A stretch of 7,860 bases of DNA from Rhodobacterales bacterium (GTDB lineage: Bacteria > Pseudomonadota > Alphaproteobacteria > Rhodobacterales > Rhodobacteraceae), in NCBI GenBank assembly GCA_025357355.1, contig JANXPK010000736.1, positions 1 to 7,860 on the forward strand, in the 5' to 3' direction. Positions 5,317 through 7,860 of the stretch are shown here, piece by piece; positions within the stretch are counted from its first letter, which is position 1; each line of letters starts with the position of its first letter. A program made the translations under genes and the position numbers. The notes below the pieces were generated by a model, which did no database searches, was not told the origin of the DNA, and saw only the letters and a list, made by a program, of their open reading frames with translations.

Positions 5317-5322
5317 CCCTCC
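5317..5322 (-). promoter_or_regulatory. Strong ribosome binding site of dgkA
   Basis: On the minus strand GGAGGG lies 4 nt before the ATG at 5310-5312. It sets the dgkA start and excludes the upstream ATG at 5351. Confidence 0.75.
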
Positions 5323-5340
5323 ACAGGCCACTCACAGGCC
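5322..5340. repeat. Tandem CACAGGCC repeat upstream of dgkA
   Basis: CACAGGCC occurs at 5322-5329 and 5333-5340, one helical turn (11 nt) apart. It lies directly upstream of, and by one base into, the dgkA ribosome site. It could be a regulator site or part of the leader, or a small chance duplication. Confidence 0.6.
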
Positions 5341-5386
5341 CCCAAGCGCATCTGAGCGCAAGTGGAGTGGTCTGTAAATCACCGGG

Positions 5387-5719
5387 TCACATCACCAGAG
5401 CTTCCAGATCGGCCTTGTTGCGGCAATAAGTCGGCAGCCTCTTGGCGTGCGGGGTGACTGCGAGCCAGGCGCTGCAATGATCCGACAGACCGCAGCCCGC
5501 GCAACGATCCACCAGCCGCGCCAGATCGGCCCGGGTGTACCAACCCTCGGCCACGGCCTCGACCAAGTTCAGCCCCAAGGCCCGGGCCATGCCACGGGTC
5601 AGGCCCCAGGCCAGCGAAGCATTTTCGATGTCCATCTCCACCCTCTTCGCAAGATCGTTCATGGACAGGCTAGATCGGGACCGGCGCGGGTCGCGATGAT
5701 CCAGATCAAGCAGCGCCAT
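5387..5719 (-). CDS. DUF6455-like four-cysteine protein
   Basis: The protein has 110 residues from the start chosen here. The core SLAWGLTRGMARALGLNLVE (35-54), then WYTRADLARLVDRCAGCG (60-77), and PTYCRNKADLEAL (96-108) match my memory of the DUF6455 family of Rhodobacteraceae, whose function is unknown. Cysteines at 73, 76, 82 and 99 (C-x2-C-x5-C-x16-C) could bind zinc or an iron-sulfur cluster, which is inference. The start is uncertain. ATG 5719 has GGTGG 6 nt upstream and gives MALLDLDHRD. ATG 5749 would overlap the promoter zone of the divergent gene. ATG 5662 (MNDLAKRVE) would give just the core but has no ribosome site. dgkA follows 74 nt downstream. The neighbouring divergent gene begins 36 nt away, so the two share a very short promoter region. 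Confidence 0.75.
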   Translation of the reverse strand: MALLDLDHRDPRRSRSSLSMNDLAKRVEMDIENASLAWGLTRGMARALGLNLVEAVAEGWYTRADLARLVDRCAGCGLSDHCSAWLAVTPHAKRLPTYCRNKADLEALVM

Positions 5720-5755
5720 ATTGCGCCACCCGACCCCGGCGCCTATCATCGCTCA

Positions 5756-5983
5756 ATGTTCACCATCGAGCACGATTTCGACGCCACCGTGATCACCCTC
5801 ATCGACGAGGGCGCGGTGCATTTGCAGGAAGACGTCACAATTGAGGCCTATGAGGATTGCGTGGTGATCCAGCAGGTCGACCCGCGCAACGATGCCCCGC
5901 TGCGGATTACCCTGTCGATCCGGCAGGCTCATGATCTGGCGGCCGCACTGGACCTGCCCGAGGGGGTCTACCGGATCAAGTGA
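5756..5983 (+). CDS. Small conserved hypothetical protein (75 aa)
   Basis: The 75-residue acidic soluble protein starts MFTIEHDFDATVITLIDEG, continues with LQEDVTIEAYEDCVVIQQ (23-40), and ends with LAAALDLPEGVYRIK. It alternates predicted beta strands with a short helix before the C-terminus. I recall similar small uncharacterised proteins from Rhodobacteraceae but cannot name a family. There is no signal, membrane segment or catalytic motif. No clear ribosome site precedes ATG 5756. An in-frame ATG at 5698 would add residues that run antisense through the DUF6455 start region, so I prefer 5756. It is divergent from the DUF6455 gene (36-nt gap) and convergent with the DUF167 gene (2-nt gap). 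Confidence 0.65.
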   Translation: MFTIEHDFDATVITLIDEGAVHLQEDVTIEAYEDCVVIQQVDPRNDAPLRITLSIRQAHDLAAALDLPEGVYRIK

Positions 5984-5985
5984 CC

Positions 5986-6258
5986 TCAGGGCTCCAGCCG
6001 GAACCGCTTGTCGCGGCTGGTAGCGCCGCTGATCAGGGTCAGGCGGCCGGCGGCGACGCCAAGGGCTTGGGCCAACAGCGTGGCAACCGCCCGGTTGGCC
6101 TTGCCGTCTTCCGGGGCGGCGGTCACCCAGGCGCGCAAGGTACCGTCGTCGCGGCTCAGGGTATTGCTGCGCGCCGCTGGGGTAGCACGCAGGGCGAACT
6201 CGGCACCGGCCACGGCGAGGTCGGCCCATGCGCCCTTTACAATCCCGCCTTTGGCCAT
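5986..6258 (-). CDS. DUF167 / YggU (UPF0235) family protein
   Basis: The 90-residue protein carries the family pattern: FALRATPAARSNTL (21-34), LRAWVTAAPEDGKANRAV (41-58) with the hallmark APEDGKAN, LLAQALGV (61-68), and SGATSRDKRFRL (77-88). DUF167 proteins are small alpha/beta proteins found across bacteria and eukaryotes. Their biochemical role is not established, although the conserved basic and Gly-Lys residues suggest a binding surface. The start at 6258 is supported by GGAAG 5 nt upstream. In many alphaproteobacteria this gene sits next to a YggT-type membrane protein, and none is visible here. Its stop lies 2 nt from the stop of the convergent 75-aa gene. It is divergent from the nitroreductase gene across 104 nt. 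Confidence 0.88.
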   Translation of the reverse strand: MAKGGIVKGAWADLAVAGAEFALRATPAARSNTLSRDDGTLRAWVTAAPEDGKANRAVATLLAQALGVAAGRLTLISGATSRDKRFRLEP

Positions 6259-6289
6259 TCGATCTTCCGGTTGCCAGCAGACACCGGAC

Positions 6290-6305
6290 CGTGACCGTTG
6301 TCACG
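6290..6305. promoter_or_regulatory. Inverted repeat in divergent promoter region (candidate operator)
   Basis: CGTGAC (6290-6295) and GTCACG (6300-6305) form a perfect 6-bp inverted repeat around CGTT. It lies in the 104-nt gap between the divergent DUF167 and nitroreductase genes, 11 nt upstream of a possible -35 box, TTGACG (6316-6321). Dyads of this size often bind dimeric regulators. I cannot assign a family. Confidence 0.4.
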
Positions 6306-6362
6306 CCCGCAGCGCTTGACGCCGCCGCAGTCCCGCCGCAGAGCTAGGGCGAGAGGTGCCAA

Positions 6363-6941
6363 ATGATCACAGACGACCCGCAAGCCTTTGCCTTCCTGTC
6401 CCGCCGCCGCTCGCGCCCGGCAAAACTGTTCACGGGCCCGGTGCCCGACCGCGACGCCTTGCACGCCATTCTGACGGTGGCGCTGCGGGTGCCCGATCAT
6501 GGCAAGCTGGAGCCGTGGCGGCTGGTTGTGGTGGAGGCGGCGGCGATGAAGCGGCTGGCGGGGCTGGCCGAGGTGCGGGGGCACGAACTGGGGGCGGACG
6601 CGGTGGCCATCGGCAAGGGTCGCGCGCAGTATGATCAGGGTCGGTTGGCGGTGGTGGTGATCTCGTCGCCCAAGCCGTCCGACAAGGCGCCGATGTCCGA
6701 GCAGGTGTCCTCGGCGTCGGCCCTGTGCATGAACCTGCTGAACGCGGCAGAGGCGGCGGGCTGGGGGGCGAATTGGCTGACCGGCTGGCCCGCGCATGAC
6801 GCGGTCTTTGCGGCGCGGGCCTTTGGCTGCAGCGGGGCGGAAACCGTCGCGGGCGTGGTCCATATCGGCACCCCGCCCGAGGATGCGCCCGACCGACCGC
6901 GCCCCGATCTTGATCGGGTCGTCAGCTGGGCCGCGACATGA
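6363..6941 (+). CDS. Nitroreductase family protein (YdjA-like)
   Basis: The 192-residue protein starts after GAGAGG (6351-6356), 6 nt upstream. It belongs to the FMN-dependent nitroreductase fold, in the minimal YdjA-type branch. Features are FLSRRRSRPAKLFTGPVP (11-28), the branch signature LRVPDHGKLEPWRLVV (41-56), the central YDQGRLAVVVIS (90-101), and GWGANWLTGWPA (133-144). The C-terminal part reads HIGTPPEDAPDRPRPDL (167-183). These enzymes are homodimers that reduce nitro compounds, quinones or related acceptors with NAD(P)H; the natural substrate is usually unknown. N-terminal Arg residues and the PDHGK-PWR block contact FMN in the family. The stop overlaps the start of the EI24 gene (ATGA, 4 nt), so both are cotranscribed and probably translationally coupled. 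Length is normal for the branch (about 185-190). Confidence 0.9.
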   Translation: MITDDPQAFAFLSRRRSRPAKLFTGPVPDRDALHAILTVALRVPDHGKLEPWRLVVVEAAAMKRLAGLAEVRGHELGADAVAIGKGRAQYDQGRLAVVVISSPKPSDKAPMSEQVSSASALCMNLLNAAEAAGWGANWLTGWPAHDAVFAARAFGCSGAETVAGVVHIGTPPEDAPDRPRPDLDRVVSWAAT

Positions 6942-7645
6942 TCCTGGGCGATTTCCTGCGGGCGCTGAGCCAGCTGGGCGATCCGCGCCTGCTGCGGCCA
7001 TTGCTGCTGGGGGTCGGGCTGTCACTGTTGCTGCTGTTCGGGCTTTACGCCGCCTTGCTGGGCGTGATCGGCCTGTTCGTGCCGGGCAGCGTGTCGATCC
7101 CCTTTCTGGGTCACGTCACCGGGCTTTCGGCGCTGTTCGGCTGGGGGTCGCTGGTGCTGGTGCTGGTGCTGTCGGTGTTTCTGATGATGCCCGTCGCCTC
7201 GGCCTTCACGGCGTTCTTTCTGGACGAGGTGGCGCAGGCGGTCGAGGATCGGTTCTATCCCGGCCAGCCCGCGCCGCACCGGTTGGGGTTCATCGCAACC
7301 GTCACCGACACGGCGGGCTTTCTGGTTCTGCTGGTCGTGGTCAACGTGGTCTTGCTGCTGTTGTGGGCCGTGACGGGGCCGTTGATGCCGGTGCTGGCCT
7401 GGGCCGCCAACGGGTACCTCTTGGGGCGCGAGTATTTCACGCTGGTTGCCGCCCGCCGTCTGGGTCCCGGGGGTGCCACCCGGCTGCGCCAGCGCCACGC
7501 CGGGCAGATCTGGCTGGCGGGGGCGTTGATGGCGGCGCCCCTGTCGTTTCCGCTGATCAACCTCTTGGTGCCGGTGGTGGGGGTGGCGACCTTCACGCAT
7601 CTTTTCCACCGCCTGCAGGCGCGGCCGGTTGCTGTTCGGGGGTGA
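6938..7645 (+). CDS. EI24 domain (CysZ-like) membrane protein
   Basis: The 235-residue integral membrane protein has helices at about 21-47, 68-95, 124-148 and 192-217, plus a hydrophobic stretch at 150-162. The block MPVASAFTAFFLDEVAQAVE (84-103) followed by DRFYPG (104-109), and the motif WAANGYLLGREYFTLVAARR (155-174), are typical of the EI24/CysZ family. E. coli CysZ is a proton-driven sulfate channel. Many alphaproteobacterial members have no demonstrated substrate and no cys genes nearby, as here, so sulfate uptake should not be assumed. The start overlaps the nitroreductase stop (ATGA at 6938-6941). This fixes the start and implies coupled translation. A hexanucleotide run (7151-7168) gives LVLVLV in helix two. 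A weak hairpin follows 12 nt after the stop. Confidence 0.87.
   Translation: MILGDFLRALSQLGDPRLLRPLLLGVGLSLLLLFGLYAALLGVIGLFVPGSVSIPFLGHVTGLSALFGWGSLVLVLVLSVFLMMPVASAFTAFFLDEVAQAVEDRFYPGQPAPHRLGFIATVTDTAGFLVLLVVVNVVLLLLWAVTGPLMPVLAWAANGYLLGREYFTLVAARRLGPGGATRLRQRHAGQIWLAGALMAAPLSFPLINLLVPVVGVATFTHLFHRLQARPVAVRG
7151..7168 (+). repeat. (CTGGTG)3 run inside the EI24 gene
   Basis: Three exact CTGGTG units encode LVLVLV in the second membrane helix. This is a possible slippage site, where gain or loss of a unit would stay in frame. Confidence 0.8.
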
Positions 7646-7657
7646 GGTGGCGTGGGT

Positions 7658-7674
7658 GGTCCGAACCTCGGACC
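7658..7674 (+). terminator. Hairpin after the EI24 gene
   Basis: GGTCCGA (7658-7664) and TCGGACC (7668-7674) form a perfect 7-bp stem with an ACC loop, starting 12 nt after the stop codon. The sequence after it is only moderately T-rich (ATGTTATCGTGTTGTTTC, from 7679), so it is a probable but imperfect terminator for the nitroreductase-EI24 unit. Confidence 0.5.
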
Positions 7675-7782
7675 GACCATGTTATCGTGTTGTTTCAATG
7701 TGTTACGTTTTTAAATTAACCGGATTTCAACCTTTGGCTGCAAGCGAAGCCAGGCCACTCCACCAGAGCCAGAGGACCGTCT

Positions 7783-7809
7783 GATGAAGGCTACAGTGTA
7801 GCCTTCATC
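7783..7809. terminator. Perfect 12-bp hairpin near the window end
   Basis: GATGAAGGCTAC (7783-7794) and GTAGCCTTCATC (7798-7809) pair perfectly around a 3-nt loop. GGACC (7774-7778) and GGTCC (7810-7814) extend the stem past a 4-nt bulge. No T run follows on either strand. If a minus-strand gene ends at 7791 as proposed, the structure straddles its stop and would be a terminator-like 3' end. Otherwise it may be part of a repeat element or structured RNA. Confidence 0.55.
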
Positions 7810-7860
7810 GGTCCGATTGCCGCGAGCCGCAAGGCGACGGCAAGGGCGGTTGGTCTGGGT
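7791..7860 (-). CDS. Possible C-terminal end of a minus-strand gene (partial)
   Basis: On the minus strand the frame entering at 7859 reads 22 residues, ending AAIGPMKATL, then TAG at 7791-7793. Third codon positions are mostly G or C, as in the real genes, and the sense is alanine/leucine rich like a helix. No family can be assigned from so short a piece. Another minus-strand frame is open for 48 codons to TAA near 7714, and a third for 17 codons. The choice rests on composition and on the hairpin placed at the stop, so confidence is low. Confidence 0.25.
   Translation of the reverse strand, partial: PRPTALAVALRLAAIGPMKATL
7817..7843. other. Nested hairpin with GCAA loop
   Basis: TTGCCG (7817-7822) pairs with CGGCAA (7838-7843), and inside them GCC (7826-7828) pairs with GGC (7833-7835) around a GCAA tetraloop of GNRA type. 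It follows directly after the 12-bp hairpin. If the minus-strand partial gene is real, this lies within coding sequence. Confidence 0.35.

Noticed and set aside
6237..7025. A 262-codon minus-strand open frame across the nitroreductase gene
   Set aside because: Its Arg/His/Pro-rich composition is typical of antisense frames of GC-rich genes, and it runs through the divergent promoter region.
6796..7719. A 307-codon plus-strand open frame overlapping the nitroreductase and EI24 genes
   Set aside because: It is Gly/Ala/Arg-rich shadow sequence of high-GC coding DNA. The two genes in the other frames have clear families and coupled ends.
7784..7801. Five-codon leader peptide MKATV on the plus strand
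   Set aside because: It arises within the 12-bp hairpin, has no ribosome site, and no downstream gene is visible.
1..7860. Defence island, prophage, CRISPR array or biosynthetic cluster
   Set aside because: No nuclease, helicase, reverse transcriptase, toxin-antitoxin pair, integrase, transposase or spaced direct-repeat array is visible. All clear genes fit a core chromosomal context.

Overview
The window is GC-rich and densely packed. It reads as ordinary chromosomal DNA of an alphaproteobacterium, most likely a Rhodobacteraceae (Roseobacter/Rhodobacter) relative. This rests on gene style and content: a Rhodobacter-like FtsX tail followed directly by a PlsC-type acyltransferase, a DUF6455-type cysteine protein, a small conserved acidic protein, and a nitroreductase overlapping an EI24-family membrane protein. 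I see no rRNA, tRNA, CRISPR array, transposase, integrase or phage gene. I also see no multi-gene cassette that looks like a new defence or biosynthetic system.

Layout. (1) Positions 1-2468, plus strand: the 3' part of ftsX, then plsC, a stand-alone TfoX N-terminal-domain protein, and a DR_2398-type FMN-dependent PPOX protein. Successive stop and start codons overlap by 1 nt (possibly 4 nt at the last junction), so this is one tightly coupled operon. (2) Positions 2476-3084, minus strand: a sterol desaturase/fatty acid hydroxylase family membrane protein, convergent with the operon and separated by a 7-nt gap that forms the loop of a small hairpin. (3) Positions 3085-3520: the longest non-coding stretch. 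It holds an 18-bp perfect palindrome followed by a T run, an AT-rich segment, three helically phased GATTC repeats and a candidate promoter. (4) Positions 3521-4953, plus strand: a secreted protein of unknown function, a dual-motif CDGSH iron-sulfur protein, and a small four-helix membrane protein with a HAHINLLGF motif. (5) Positions 4950-5719, minus strand: a DUF6455 protein followed by diacylglycerol kinase dgkA. The dgkA stop codon shares a CTAG palindrome with the stop codon of the convergent membrane gene. (6) Positions 5756-6258: a small conserved hypothetical (plus) convergent with a DUF167/YggU protein (minus). (7) Positions 6363-7645, plus strand: a YdjA-like nitroreductase coupled by an ATGA overlap to an EI24/CysZ-like membrane protein. 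(8) Positions 7646-7860: non-coding or nearly so, with several hairpins, including a perfect 12-bp stem. A minus-strand gene may end here.

Functionally, the window mixes envelope and membrane-lipid genes (ftsX, plsC, dgkA, the hydroxylase, EI24) with small redox proteins (PPOX, CDGSH, nitroreductase). PlsC makes phosphatidic acid, and DgkA regenerates it from diacylglycerol, but they lie in separate units. The most noteworthy signals are the non-coding structures and the extreme compaction at gene ends. Protein functions come from recognised motifs and were not checked by database search.
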